A DNA stretch of 40,762 nt from positions 1 to 40,762 of the forward strand of contig CAYONQ010000016.1 of the NCBI GenBank assembly GCA_964405375.1, in the 5' to 3' direction. A model generated the notes under the pieces. The model worked only from the letters and a program-made list of their open reading frames with translations. It was not told the origin of the DNA and did not search any database. Below are positions 15,207-23,130 of the stretch, one piece after another. The DNA comes from CAYONQ01 sp964405375 (GTDB lineage: Bacteria > Planctomycetota > Phycisphaerae > Sedimentisphaerales > Anaerobacaceae). Position 1 is the first letter of the stretch, and the number at the start of each line of letters is the position of its first letter. A program made the position numbers and the translations under genes.

Positions 15207-15776
15207 TTACCGCTGTCGCCAAGCTCCTCTTTTAGGTCCCTCCTCTCGACATCTTTTTGCCTCACACTCTGAAGTAGGCAAATCTTCATATTTTGCATCG
15301 GTATGTCTACATCCTTTGTTAAATCTACTCTTGTCGATGACTTGTATCGAGGTGCAAAGTGGTACAAGTACTAGTGGTGTAATATCATCATTATTTCCAG
15401 CGACTATTTTTTCTATTCCTTCACTTCTTTCCACAATTAAGTTGTCCCAACTGATTTGCTCAGGTTGCTTATCGTTCAATACAGCTTGAACCATCGTGTC
15501 CCAAATTCCAGAATCTAATACGTGGAATATTTTTGAACTGGGCACCTTAAGCACCCAAAGCCTACTTATCTCATTTTGGTTCCAATGTTTATACGCTGGA
15601 TAGCACCAGAGGAAATCAAGAGTGCCTACCTTCTCCTCTAATTTCTTATAGAGTGGCTGTAGCCTATGCCAAGTATCTTTGCCCCATCTTATGAGACCCT
15701 TAGAAGGGTCGTGTTTTTCCTTGGTGATATCCCAATCAGGCAGTTGCCATGTGTACAATCGTAAGTACTCGTCCAT
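15207..15776 (-). CDS. Hypothetical protein, LRLYTW...LWCYPAY type
   Basis: This 189-residue protein begins MDEYLRLYTWQLPDWDI and contains LDFLWCYPAYKHW, LWVLKVPSSKIFHVLDSGIWDTMVQAVL and DNLIVERSEGIEKIV. The layout (a short N-terminal strand ending in W-LP, then an FLWCY word, then a V-V-VP-S strand) is that of a small uncharacterised family of bacterial cytoplasmic proteins I cannot name securely. The last 35 residues, from about GCRHTDAK, are basic and Cys-bearing and look like added or frame-shifted sequence, so the natural end may be near residue 153. A GGGAG lies 15 bases before the ATG. It is the only - strand gene of this stretch. Confidence 0.5.
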   Translation of the reverse strand: MDEYLRLYTWQLPDWDITKEKHDPSKGLIRWGKDTWHRLQPLYKKLEEKVGTLDFLWCYPAYKHWNQNEISRLWVLKVPSSKIFHVLDSGIWDTMVQAVLNDKQPEQISWDNLIVERSEGIEKIVAGNNDDITPLVLVPLCTSIQVIDKSRFNKGCRHTDAKYEDLPTSECEAKRCREEGPKRGAWRQR

Positions 15777-16178
15777 CTAAATTGCTTTTACTCCCAAATA
15801 AAACTCCCCATCTTTTCCTTAAAACTCGTCTCTGGTTTGCCTCCAGTGGAATACCAATAGTCAATAGGAAATAGAAAATATTCAATTCAACAGCCGCCCC
15901 AGTTGCAAGCCCCCGTTGTTAGCTGGTTTTAGATTATAACTTCTCTGTCAAAAACCACAAGATTTTTTTCGTGGTTAATTATCTATCAGTTCCCTCGGTC
16001 CTGCTCGGGATGTTCGTAAAAAAACTCGCGTTTTCTGTAAATCCTGCTTGTATGTAATGCGGAAAACCGGTAATATATAGCCGGCTGAGAGAAAACAGCC
16101 AATAAGTAAGAATCACTGAGATTCTAAGCGTTTCGAGGGAAATCAGGAGAATTTGTCTTCGGGAACGTTTAGGAAGCT
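15777..16178. other. Intergenic region, no supported gene
   Basis: This stretch is A/T-rich with many stops in all frames. I see no gene, promoter of good quality or repeat of note apart from simple T runs. Confidence 0.5.
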
Positions 16179-16337
16179 CGGTGGCTTTCGTTTAGGCGGA
16201 AGCCACCGTATGCTTTTGTGCTGCTTGGGCACAAGAGCCGGTGTCCTCTCGTAGTCTATAGAAAGAGCACCGTTTGCTTTCGCGTCCCGAAAGGCTCTCC
16301 TGAGCCTCCCTCGAGCGCAAGGCGGCGGTGCTCTTTT
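16179..16337. ncRNA. Candidate structured RNA or nested palindrome
   Basis: Three stems follow each other without overlap. Stem 1 is CGGTGGCTT (16179-16187) with AAGCCACCG (16200-16208), perfect. Stem 2 is GCTTTTGTGC (16212-16221) with GCACAAGAGC (16229-16238), one G-U. Stem 3 is AAAGAGCACCG (16262-16272) with CGGTGCTCTTT (16326-16336), perfect. Stem 3 encloses two smaller hairpins, TTTCG/CGAAA and GGCTC/GAGCC, like a multibranch loop. No known RNA class fits (I looked for RNase P, tmRNA and SRP signatures). Strand cannot be decided. A palindromic mobile repeat is the alternative. The 71-codon frame on the - strand across it is not a gene. Confidence 0.4.
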
Positions 16338-16574
16338 CATTCCGCTAGCGCGGGGCATTTTAGTTCTGCAAAGCGGGGGAAAGTCGCTCGCCTGCCCTCG
16401 AAGGTTGTAGTCGGGGGATACTCGTATCTCGAATAATTGATGGATAGGAACGGCTTTATCCGTGTAAATCAGTGTGAATCAGTGTCTAAAAAACTCTGTG
16501 GACTCTGTGGGCTCTGTGGCTGAACAAATAGCACGCAGTAACGGCTTGGGCGTATGTCCCGAACGGAGGTGATA

Positions 16575-16742
16575 ATGAAACTTACACCCGGAAAGGGGCT
16601 GTTTCGGCTGGCGATGGTTGCAGCAGGGGTTTTGATTGGTCTGCCGTTTGTAAGGTCTTTTTCTTTTATTGTTGTATGTGCGTTATTGTGTATCGGCTGG
16701 GTTCTTTACTGGTTTATTGGCGGCTTTTTTGATGTTGATTGA
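16575..16742 (+). CDS. Small two-helix membrane protein
   Basis: From ATG 16575 the product has 55 residues: MKLTPGKGLFRL, then two hydrophobic helices separated by the short turn PFVRSF, ending FIGGFFDVD. I choose this start over ATG 16554 because a perfect GGAGGTGA lies at 16565-16572. The gene is followed closely by a strong terminator, so it is a single-gene transcript. The function is unknown. Confidence 0.6.
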   Translation: MKLTPGKGLFRLAMVAAGVLIGLPFVRSFSFIVVCALLCIGWVLYWFIGGFFDVD

Positions 16743-16762
16743 AGGTGTATAGAATTGGTGAA

Positions 16763-16848
16763 GGCATGCTGCACGGCCTGTTCGTTCCGCTCCCCCCCAC
16801 GGAACCGGTCCGACCGCGGCGGGCTTGAGGCCGTGCAGTGCCTTTTTT
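16763..16848 (+). terminator. Intrinsic terminator after the small membrane protein
   Basis: GGCA, a small bulge and CTGCACGGCC (16763-16778) pair with GGCCGTGCAG-T-GCC (16829-16842), followed by six T bases. The large loop contains a second stem, TTCCG with CGGAA. This is unusually big for a simple terminator; a regulatory RNA leader is possible but nothing coding follows directly. Confidence 0.6.
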
Positions 16849-17001
16849 AGACAAACCGAGGGCCGCAAATCCTGATAAGGCCGAGCAGGCACCTCAGTTG
16901 TCGGAGGCGGCGGCGAGCAGGTTATTGGCGGCGTTGGCAGAGGAAAAAGGCGAAGAAAGTGCAAAGTTAAAGGTTGAAAGTTAAAAGAGAAAGGTGTAAA
17001 G

Positions 17002-17180
17002 TTACTCAAACTGACCGTTCCTTAGGGACGGGTCAGTTTGAGCGTCGTTCGTCGCTCCGCCGTTAGGCGTCCTGCGGAGTATGTCGTGCATTGAAGCCGA
17101 CTGCGTCGGTGAGTGATTGAAGCTCTTATATGATAAGGAATTAAACAAGTTGTGTATATTAAACCGGTCAGTTTGAGTAA
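17002..17180. mobile_element. MITE-like element with perfect 16-bp terminal inverted repeats
   Basis: TTACTCAAACTGACCG (17002-17017) and its exact complement CGGTCAGTTTGAGTAA (17165-17180) bound a 179-bp non-coding segment. A third, inverted copy of the core, GGTCAGTTTGAG, lies at 17031-17042 and forms with the left end a long hairpin closed by GTTCC/GGGAC. I see no clear target-site duplication. It contains no transposase, so it would need one supplied elsewhere. It sits 47 bases before the pectate lyase gene and may carry or disturb its promoter. Confidence 0.55.
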
Positions 17181-17227
17181 GGTTAGCAAATCGTAATTCG
17201 CGAATCGAAATTTGAAAGGGAACTGAA

Positions 17228-18619
17228 ATGGCTAAGAAAACGTTATTTTGTATGGCAGTTATCGCTGTAATGGTTTTTAGCGGTTCGGCGTATGGGGGCA
17301 AGACGCTTGCTTTCCCCGGTGCCGAGGGTGCCGGTGCTTATACTGTCGGCGGTCGCGGCGGACGGGTTATCGCAGTTACCAACCTCAACGACAGCGGGCC
17401 GGGCAGTTTGCGTGCGGCCTGCGAGACAAAAGGCCCACGTATTGTGGTGTTTCGGGTTTCGGGTACTATAGCGTTGAAGGCGGCACTGACCATTAAAGAG
17501 CCATATATTACCATTGCCGGCCAGAGCGCTCCGGGCGCGGGGATATGTCTGAAGAACTACCGGCTTGATGTCTCGGCCGATAACGTGATAATCCGCTATA
17601 TACGGTGTCGGCCCGCCGACAACATGGAAGGGACAGAGGGCTTTCGCGGCGATAATATAGACTCCCTGGACGCACACAGGGCAAAGAACATCATTATCGA
17701 CCACTGCTCGGCGAGCTGGTCGGTGGATGAGACGCTTTCGTCCACCTACACGGATTTGATTACGGTTCAGTGGTGTTTGATTACCGAGAGTTTAAACTGC
17801 TCTGCGCATCACAAGGGCTGCCACGGGTATGGTTCATTGATACACGGCGGAAAGGGGGCACAGTGCAGTTATCACCATAATTTTTATGCTCATCACAGCA
17901 ACCGGAATCCGCGGCCCGGCGGGGATTATCCTTTAGAGCAGGACCCTGAGGGCTGGACTTTTGATTTCCGCAATAATGTGGTGTACAACTGGGGCGGCAA
18001 AGGGGCCGGTTATAATATGGACAAAGATAAAATCACCAGAATGAACTTCGTTGGGAACTACTATGTATCCGGGCCGAATTCGAGAGGCGATATTGCCTTT
18101 CGTGAGAGCTGTCCTTATAGTAAGGCGTATTTCAGCGGCAACTGGATGAACGGCGCCTGCCCTGCTGACCAGTGGGAGCTGGTTACTTTTAACGACAAGT
18201 CGATGACCGCCGAGCACGTTCAGGCCTACAAGCAGTCGAAGCCGTTCAAGGTCGCTGCTGTTACCACCGATGATGCGTACACGGCCTGTCAGCGGGTTTT
18301 GGCCGATGCCGGTGCGACGCTGCCTTTGCGTGATGCGGTAGATGCCCGCGTGGTAAATCATATAATAAACAAGTTAAGCGGCAGCGGCGATGTCGGTAAA
18401 ATCATCGATGACGAGGACGAGGTTGGCGGCTGGCCCGAATTAAAGTCGGCGCCTGCGCCGAAGGACACCGACAGCGACGGTATGCCGGACGCCTGGGAGG
18501 TAAGCTACGGACTTAATCCTGCCGATGCCGGCGACAATATCGCTGATACCGACGGCGACGGATATACCAATATCGAGGAGTTCCTGAACGCTACCAGCCC
18601 CAAGGTAAAGGACATCTGA
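17228..18619 (+). CDS. Secreted pectate lyase-like protein (PL1 type) with Ca-binding C-terminal repeats
   Basis: This 463-residue protein has a signal peptide cut after about SAYG. The bulk is a right-handed parallel beta-helix typical of pectate lyase superfamily proteins of planctomycetes and Bacteroidetes: FPGAEGAGAYTVGGRGG at the start, NLNDSGPGSLRAAC, then IIIDHCSASWSVDE, HHNFYAHHSNRNPRPG and FDFRNNVVYNWGG. Polygalacturonate-type lyases cut by beta-elimination using Ca and an Arg; the conserved blocks favour activity but substrate is not proven. The last 60 residues carry DTDSDGMPDAWEVSYGLNP and DTDGDGYTNIEEFLN, EF-hand-like calcium repeats common in secreted planctomycete enzymes. AAGGGAA precedes the start. 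A single gene downstream of the MITE-like element. Confidence 0.88.
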   Translation: MAKKTLFCMAVIAVMVFSGSAYGGKTLAFPGAEGAGAYTVGGRGGRVIAVTNLNDSGPGSLRAACETKGPRIVVFRVSGTIALKAALTIKEPYITIAGQSAPGAGICLKNYRLDVSADNVIIRYIRCRPADNMEGTEGFRGDNIDSLDAHRAKNIIIDHCSASWSVDETLSSTYTDLITVQWCLITESLNCSAHHKGCHGYGSLIHGGKGAQCSYHHNFYAHHSNRNPRPGGDYPLEQDPEGWTFDFRNNVVYNWGGKGAGYNMDKDKITRMNFVGNYYVSGPNSRGDIAFRESCPYSKAYFSGNWMNGACPADQWELVTFNDKSMTAEHVQAYKQSKPFKVAAVTTDDAYTACQRVLADAGATLPLRDAVDARVVNHIINKLSGSGDVGKIIDDEDEVGGWPELKSAPAPKDTDSDGMPDAWEVSYGLNPADAGDNIADTDGDGYTNIEEFLNATSPKVKDI

Positions 18620-18959
18620 TAACAGTCTTGTTGTTTATTGATTTGTTTTTCCGATTTATCCTTTGTGGTATAGAGGGTGTAAAGTTTGGAGTGCCTAAAG
18701 TGCCTAAATTTTGGTTCACTTTAGTTCACTTTATAGCGTTTATGGCCAGTCAATCGTGTTGCTTGTGGCTTTTGAATTAGACAATCACCATTTAACCATA
18801 CTCACAGCTCTTCAGGGGGAGAATAGTTGTGTCAAAATCGACTCAGAATAATCTATAACCGAAGGTTGCCTATCATCTTATGGCAGAACGAGTTACAGGC
18901 ATATAAGAAGAACGCAGCACATTTGTACTGATGGATATCGCACATTTTGCCGATATTTA
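18620..18959. repeat. Intergenic region with dispersed repeats
   Basis: No gene is supported. At 18681-18699 lies AAAGTTTGGAGTGCCTAAA, identical to a - strand copy at 8845-8863. Just after it GTGCCTAAA is duplicated and GTTCACTTTA occurs twice in tandem (18714-18733). The right part is a plain A/T-rich promoter region. Confidence 0.5.
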
Positions 18960-18976
18960 TGTAAGATAATCTTACA
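18960..18976. promoter_or_regulatory. Perfect 17-bp palindrome, likely operator of the toxin-antitoxin operon
   Basis: TGTAAGAT, a central A, and ATCTTACA form a perfect dyad. It ends five bases before the -35 box of the promoter at 18982-19010. XRE-type antitoxins commonly bind such palindromes to repress their own operon; that use here is inference. Confidence 0.65.
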
Positions 18977-18981
18977 TCCTA

Positions 18982-19010
18982 TTGACAGATTTTATTTCGG
19001 AAGGTATAAT
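18982..19010 (+). promoter_or_regulatory. Consensus sigma-70 promoter of the toxin-antitoxin operon
   Basis: TTGACA at 18982-18987 and TATAAT at 19005-19010, both perfect, are spaced by exactly 17 bases. The antitoxin start codon is 33 bases further on. Confidence 0.85.
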
Positions 19011-19043
19011 ATAAACGTATAAATGATGATTAAGGAGGTGGTT

Positions 19044-19841
19044 ATGGCTTCGGAATTTGATAAAAAAACCGGTCGAAGAATCGCTATGTTAAGGGAACAA
19101 GTAGGTCTGTCCCAAGAGGATGTCGCGGCTCGTCTGGGGGTAAAAAGAGTAACCCTTTCTCAAATGGAGACCGGCGAGAGGAAAATAACTGCGCAGGAAG
19201 CTATAAAACTTTCGCAGATTTTCAATACTACAACGGATGTTCTTCTTGATCCTCAGAAGGACATCGTTGTGAATCTTGAGAAAGATCCCGAATCCAAGAG
19301 TGGGAGGAAGACGGAACTGCGAATAAGCGTTCCTCAGAAGAATGTGGCAAAATTCAAAGAGATCTTACTCTATATTCTCAAGCAGGTCGGTTCCAAACCC
19401 AATATAGGCGAATCAGTGTTATACAAACTTCTTTACTTTATGGATTTCGACTATTACGAAAAGTATGAGGAACAGCTAATCGGAGCAACATATGAAAAAA
19501 ACCGTTATGGTCCGACTCCAGTAGAGTTTGCCAAAATTGTAGAACAGATGGAGGGCAAAGATCTTGTTAAGGTTAGGACAAAGTATTTCAAATACCCCCA
19601 GACAAAGTACCTTCCGTGTCGCGAGCCAGACTTGTCAAAACTGGGCGCCAGGGAACTCGAAACGATAGACCATGTTCTGAAACGGATGTCGGATATGAAT
19701 GCCATCGAAATAAGCGCATATTCCCACGATGATGTCCCGTGGCTGACAACAGAAGGCGGCGCAGTAATTGACTACGAAGCTGTTTTCTATCGCACGCCTG
19801 CTTATTCTGTGAGGTCATACGATGCCGAAGATATTCAGTGA
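19044..19841 (+). CDS. Antitoxin: XRE HTH domain fused to Panacea (DUF4065) domain
   Basis: The 265-residue protein starts at ATG 19044, since AAGGAGGTG lies at 19032-19040; earlier in-frame ATGs would overlap it. Residues about 10-65 are an XRE/Cro helix-turn-helix: LREQVGLSQEDVAARLGVKRVTLSQMETGERKIT. The C-terminal half is DUF4065 (SocA/Panacea): NIGESVLYKLLYFMDFDYYEKYEEQLIGATYEKNRYGPTP and then a DDVPWLTTEGGAVIDYEAVFYR end. Panacea domains are known as antitoxin modules that neutralise many unrelated toxins. The stop overlaps the next gene by 20 bases. The HTH and the palindrome upstream suggest self-repression. High confidence as antitoxin. Confidence 0.9.
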   Translation: MASEFDKKTGRRIAMLREQVGLSQEDVAARLGVKRVTLSQMETGERKITAQEAIKLSQIFNTTTDVLLDPQKDIVVNLEKDPESKSGRKTELRISVPQKNVAKFKEILLYILKQVGSKPNIGESVLYKLLYFMDFDYYEKYEEQLIGATYEKNRYGPTPVEFAKIVEQMEGKDLVKVRTKYFKYPQTKYLPCREPDLSKLGARELETIDHVLKRMSDMNAIEISAYSHDDVPWLTTEGGAVIDYEAVFYRTPAYSVRSYDAEDIQ

Positions 19842-20196
19842 AGTAAGGAGACTGCCTGAATTCGATAAAGATTTCAATAGACTCCAAAAAAAGTTCAGAA
19901 CGCTTGAAGAAGACTTGCAGGTATTTATCGAGAGACAGTTAAAACTCCTTCATAAACTCGGCCAAGACAATCGGGGATGCGTTCGAATATCTGACCTTGA
20001 TATGCCGTATCCTCACATATATAAAGCCAGGAAATTTGCCTGCAAATCGCTCAAGGGAAAAGGTGTCGCAAGCGGAATCCGGGTAATATATGCCCATTAT
20101 CCACAGGAAGACGTAATAGAGTTTATAGAAATATACTACAAGGGCAATAAGGAAAATGAGAACCGCGACAGAATATTGAACAAATACCGAACTTAA
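19822..20196 (+). CDS. RelE/ParE-like toxin
   Basis: This 124-residue protein overlaps the antitoxin by 20 bases. Its pattern is that of RelE/HigB-type toxins: an N-terminal helix pair (RRLPEFDKDFNRLQKKF and LEEDLQVFIERQLKLL), a strand block with YPHIYKARKFACKSLKGKG, then GIRVIYAHYPQEDVIEFIEIYYK and a C-terminal basic helix GNKENENRDRILNKY. Toxins of this fold cut mRNA at the ribosome (RelE) or poison gyrase (ParE); which one applies cannot be read from the sequence. It is larger than a minimal RelE (about 95). Pairing with a Panacea antitoxin supports the call. Confidence 0.8.
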   Translation: MPKIFSEVRRLPEFDKDFNRLQKKFRTLEEDLQVFIERQLKLLHKLGQDNRGCVRISDLDMPYPHIYKARKFACKSLKGKGVASGIRVIYAHYPQEDVIEFIEIYYKGNKENENRDRILNKYRT

Positions 20197-20264
20197 CGGT
20201 CCGGTTTAATCATACACTTGTCGTAATCTCAATATCAAAATCAACACTCTACAAGGGGGACATT

Positions 20265-21758
20265 ATGGCGAATCTGCTTTGCGCAAAATCTAAAGCTGCA
20301 ATTACGCAGAAAGCTGTAGGCATTTACTCGGCACTTCGGCGGAGTCGGCCGGCGACAAAACGGGATTTGAAAAATTACGTCAAGGTCTTTTTGGGTATTG
20401 ATATTCCCGACAGGAAAATCTGTGCGGAACATAATAGTCCGATGGACTATCTGTGGCACAGTTTCTCTGCTGATTTTTCAGCGGACAGGCCGGCAAACGG
20501 CGATGCGGTAGTTTGGGCCAATCGCGGCGGCGGCAAGACCGAATTGGCTGCGATTGCAACGCTTCTGGATTGCGTCTTTAAGCCGAGCTGCCAGGTGAGG
20601 ATTCTGGCGGGGTCGGGTGAGCAGGCCGGCAGGATGTACGAATATCTGACCGGCTTTTTAAACGGCGGCTTCGGTGATTTTTTAGCCGGGGCGGTTCGCA
20701 AGGACAGGTGCCGGTTTGCGAACGGCTCGGCGGTGGAGGTTCTCACGCAGTCGCCGGCCAGTGTTCGCGGCCAGCACATCCACAAGCTGCGGTGCGACGA
20801 GGTCGAGCTATTCGATGAGAACGTGTTTGCGGCAGCCAAGTTCACCACCCACAGCACGGCGGGGCTTGTCGCTGCGATGGAGATGATAAGCACGATGCAC
20901 CGGCCTTATGGGCTGATGCAGAAGATAGTCTCATCGGCGCCCCAGGACGGCGTGCCGGTATTTAAGTGGTGCCTGTGGGAGGTGATTGAGAGATGCATCG
21001 GCCGGAATTGTTCGCAGTGTCCATTGTGGGACGACTGCGGCGGCAGGGCCAAACGGGCCGACGGGTATCTGAAAATCGACGACTGCATAACACAGAGGCG
21101 TCGTGCCAGCAGGGCCGGCTGGGAGGCGGAGATGCTGTGTAAAAGGCCTTCGCTTGAGAACGTTGTCTTTGCCGAATTTGATTCAACTATTCACGTTAAG
21201 CCGGTCGATTACGATGCGAATCTGCCCTTGTACCGGTCGCTCGATTTCGGGTTTGTCAATCCGTTTGTGTGCCTGTGGATTCAGGTCGATGGCGAGGGTG
21301 TCGTGCGGGTGATAGATGAGTACGTTCGCAGCAGGGCGACGATTGACGTGCACGCCGAGGAGATAAAGGGCCGAACGCCCGGCGGCGAGGGCCGGTTGGC
21401 CGGGACGTTTTGCGACCCTGCCGGTGCCGGCGTGAACGACGTTACCGGCACGAGCATTGTGCGGGAGCTGCGGTCGATGGGGGTAGCTGTGCGGTATCGG
21501 CGGAGTGGTATCCTCGAGGGTATTGAGCTTATCCGCAGGGCCATTCGGGCCGGCGATGGGAAGAGCCGGCTGGTGATTTCGCCTAACTGTCAACGATTGA
21601 TAGAGGCGATGCGGTGTTATCATTATCCGGACAGTTTAGCCGGTAGCAGTGCGGAGCTTCCGCTGAAAGACGGTGTTTACGACCATCCGATAGATGCTTT
21701 GCGGTACTTTTTCGTCAACTACAGCCGCAGCGTCAAGGCCACGACCCGGCGGTATTAA
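20265..21758 (+). CDS. Phage terminase large subunit-like protein, stand-alone
   Basis: The 497-residue protein has the two-part terminase layout. The ATPase has Walker A NRGGGKTE (86-93) and Walker B KLRCDEVE (174-181, Asp178-Glu179). The C-terminal RNase H-like nuclease shows SLDFGF (Asp327), CDPAG (Asp384) and YDHPIDALRY (Asp473, Asp477). Between them lies a Cys cluster, C244-x4-C249-x2-C252-x5-C258, suitable for a metal or Fe-S site. Terminases pump DNA into phage heads and cut it. No portal, capsid or small-subunit gene is beside it; neighbours are a toxin-antitoxin pair and cysteine synthase. It may be a phage relic or a domesticated enzyme. AAGGGGGA precedes the start. Confidence 0.85.
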   Translation: MANLLCAKSKAAITQKAVGIYSALRRSRPATKRDLKNYVKVFLGIDIPDRKICAEHNSPMDYLWHSFSADFSADRPANGDAVVWANRGGGKTELAAIATLLDCVFKPSCQVRILAGSGEQAGRMYEYLTGFLNGGFGDFLAGAVRKDRCRFANGSAVEVLTQSPASVRGQHIHKLRCDEVELFDENVFAAAKFTTHSTAGLVAAMEMISTMHRPYGLMQKIVSSAPQDGVPVFKWCLWEVIERCIGRNCSQCPLWDDCGGRAKRADGYLKIDDCITQRRRASRAGWEAEMLCKRPSLENVVFAEFDSTIHVKPVDYDANLPLYRSLDFGFVNPFVCLWIQVDGEGVVRVIDEYVRSRATIDVHAEEIKGRTPGGEGRLAGTFCDPAGAGVNDVTGTSIVRELRSMGVAVRYRRSGILEGIELIRRAIRAGDGKSRLVISPNCQRLIEAMRCYHYPDSLAGSSAELPLKDGVYDHPIDALRYFFVNYSRSVKATTRRY

Positions 21759-22084
21759 ATGCAACTGATTTTTTGTGCGCAAAGAAACAGGGCTGGGAAG
21801 CGGAGGAAGAGGAGAAAGCGAAATATTCCCAGCCCTATTAAGATGCTTTGTCAATCAATGCGGCAAAAGGTCTTTATAATCTATACTGCTATTGCCGAAA
21901 AAATGTTCATCTCCTAAAAAAACAATATCCCTTCCACAAAATACGCCGGCAGGGATACATTACTGATTAGCTGCCAAACTCGAAGCACACGCCTTTAGCT
22001 TGCATTTCACAAGAAATTATACTAAAATACGTTTTGAAGGCAAGTAAATTCGGCGAAAAATATAAAATTTTTTTAAGGATTGTT
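21759..22084. other. Intergenic region with hairpin
   Basis: No gene is supported. The main element is a perfect 11-bp inverted repeat, AGGGCTGGGAA (21789-21799) with TTCCCAGCCCT (21826-21836), separated by a purine-rich loop. It may be a terminator for the terminase-like gene, but there is no T run after it. The end provides AAGGATT as ribosome site for cysK. Confidence 0.55.
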
Positions 22085-22972
22085 ATGCTTACAGACAACA
22101 TTCTCGAACTTATCGGCAATACGCCGTTGCTGCAGTTAAAAGGCGAGCGGGTTTTTGCCAAGGCGGAGTTTTTAAATCCCGGCGGCAGTATCAAGGACCG
22201 TGTTGCGCTGGCGATGTTAGAGGCGGCGAAGCGGGACGGCAAGCTCAAACCGGATTCAATAGTCGTCGAGCCGAGCAGCGGCAATACCGGTATCGGGCTG
22301 GCTCTGGTCGGCCGGCTGATGGGCTACCGCGTCCGGATTGTTATGCCGGAGGGTATGAGCGAGGAGCGGAAGAAGCTGATAAAGGCGCTGGGCGCCGAGC
22401 TTGTTCTTATACCCGACGAAGAGGGCCTGGGCGGTGCGGTCAGGCGGGTCGAGCAGATGGCGGCCGAGGACAGCCGGATTTTTGTGCCGCAGCAGTTCGA
22501 GAACCCTGAAAATCCGCGTGTCCATTATGAGCATACCGCACGCGAGCTTTGGCGGCAGATGGGCGGTGATATCGGCTGCTTCGTGGCGGGCGTCGGCAGC
22601 GGCGGGACGCTGCAGGGGGTCGGCAAATTCCTCAAAGAGCACAAGCCCGACACCAAAATCGTGGCCGTCGAGCCGAAGGACAAGTCCGCCATTTTAGGGC
22701 ACGAGCCCGGGCTGCATCAGATTCAGGGTATAGGCGACGGCTTTGTGCCGGACGTGCTCGACGTGGCGATGGTCGATGAGGTTGTGGAGGTAACCGATGA
22801 CGATGCGATAGAGACCACCCGCCGATTGAGCGCCGATTACGGGCTTTTGGTCGGTATCAGCTCCGGTGCGAACGTCTGGGCGGCAAGACAGCTTACAAAA
22901 ACCATCGCCGGCAATATCACTACCGTGCTGCCGGACCGGGCCGAGCGATACTTCAGCACGGCGCTACTGTAA
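22085..22972 (+). CDS. cysK: Cysteine synthase (O-acetylserine sulfhydrylase)
   Basis: This PLP enzyme makes L-cysteine from O-acetylserine and sulfide in the cytoplasm. From ATG 22085 it has 295 residues. I choose this start because LTDNILELIGNTPLLQL is the usual N-terminus and an AAGGATT site precedes it; the 17 upstream in-frame codons are A/T-rich spacer. The PLP lysine is Lys37 in NPGGSIKDR, the substrate-binding loop is PSSGNTG (63-69), the phosphate loop is GVGSGGTLQGVG, and the end is the family word VLPDRAERYFST. All needed residues are present. Cystathionine beta-synthase-like forms are the only close alternative, but there is no CBS extension. Stand-alone gene. Confidence 0.93.
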   Translation: MLTDNILELIGNTPLLQLKGERVFAKAEFLNPGGSIKDRVALAMLEAAKRDGKLKPDSIVVEPSSGNTGIGLALVGRLMGYRVRIVMPEGMSEERKKLIKALGAELVLIPDEEGLGGAVRRVEQMAAEDSRIFVPQQFENPENPRVHYEHTARELWRQMGGDIGCFVAGVGSGGTLQGVGKFLKEHKPDTKIVAVEPKDKSAILGHEPGLHQIQGIGDGFVPDVLDVAMVDEVVEVTDDDAIETTRRLSADYGLLVGISSGANVWAARQLTKTIAGNITTVLPDRAERYFSTALL

Positions 22973-23051
22973 ATAGCGGATAGCGTATAGCGTTTAGCGT
23001 ATAGGTGGTAGGGTATAGAAAATCGAGTATCGGGCATCGAGCATATTTTCC
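22973..23051. repeat. Degenerate AGCGTATAG repeats
   Basis: Between cysK and the pseudopilin promoter the words TAGCG, GTATAG and GAGCAT recur with a period near 10 (for example TAGCGTATAGCGTTTAGCG). It is a low-complexity intergenic repeat without coding sense. Confidence 0.55.
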
Positions 23052-23080
23052 TTGACAAATCACGCCTTATGGGGTATCCT
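23052..23080 (+). promoter_or_regulatory. Putative sigma-70 promoter of the pseudopilin gene
   Basis: TTGACA (23052-23057) and TATCCT (23075-23080) are spaced by 17 bases, about 50 bases before the start codon. Confidence 0.55.
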
Positions 23081-23130
23081 GTATATTGCCTGCTGGAGGC
23101 GGGTTTTTTAGTTAAATTCTGGAGATTGAG

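Noticed and set aside
16143..16358. 71-codon minus-strand frame
   Set aside because: It covers the nested stems, has no ribosome site and no protein-like composition.
16090..16440. RNase P RNA, tmRNA or SRP RNA
   Set aside because: None of their conserved cores, such as the P4 words of RNase P or a tRNA-like end with a tag frame, can be found.
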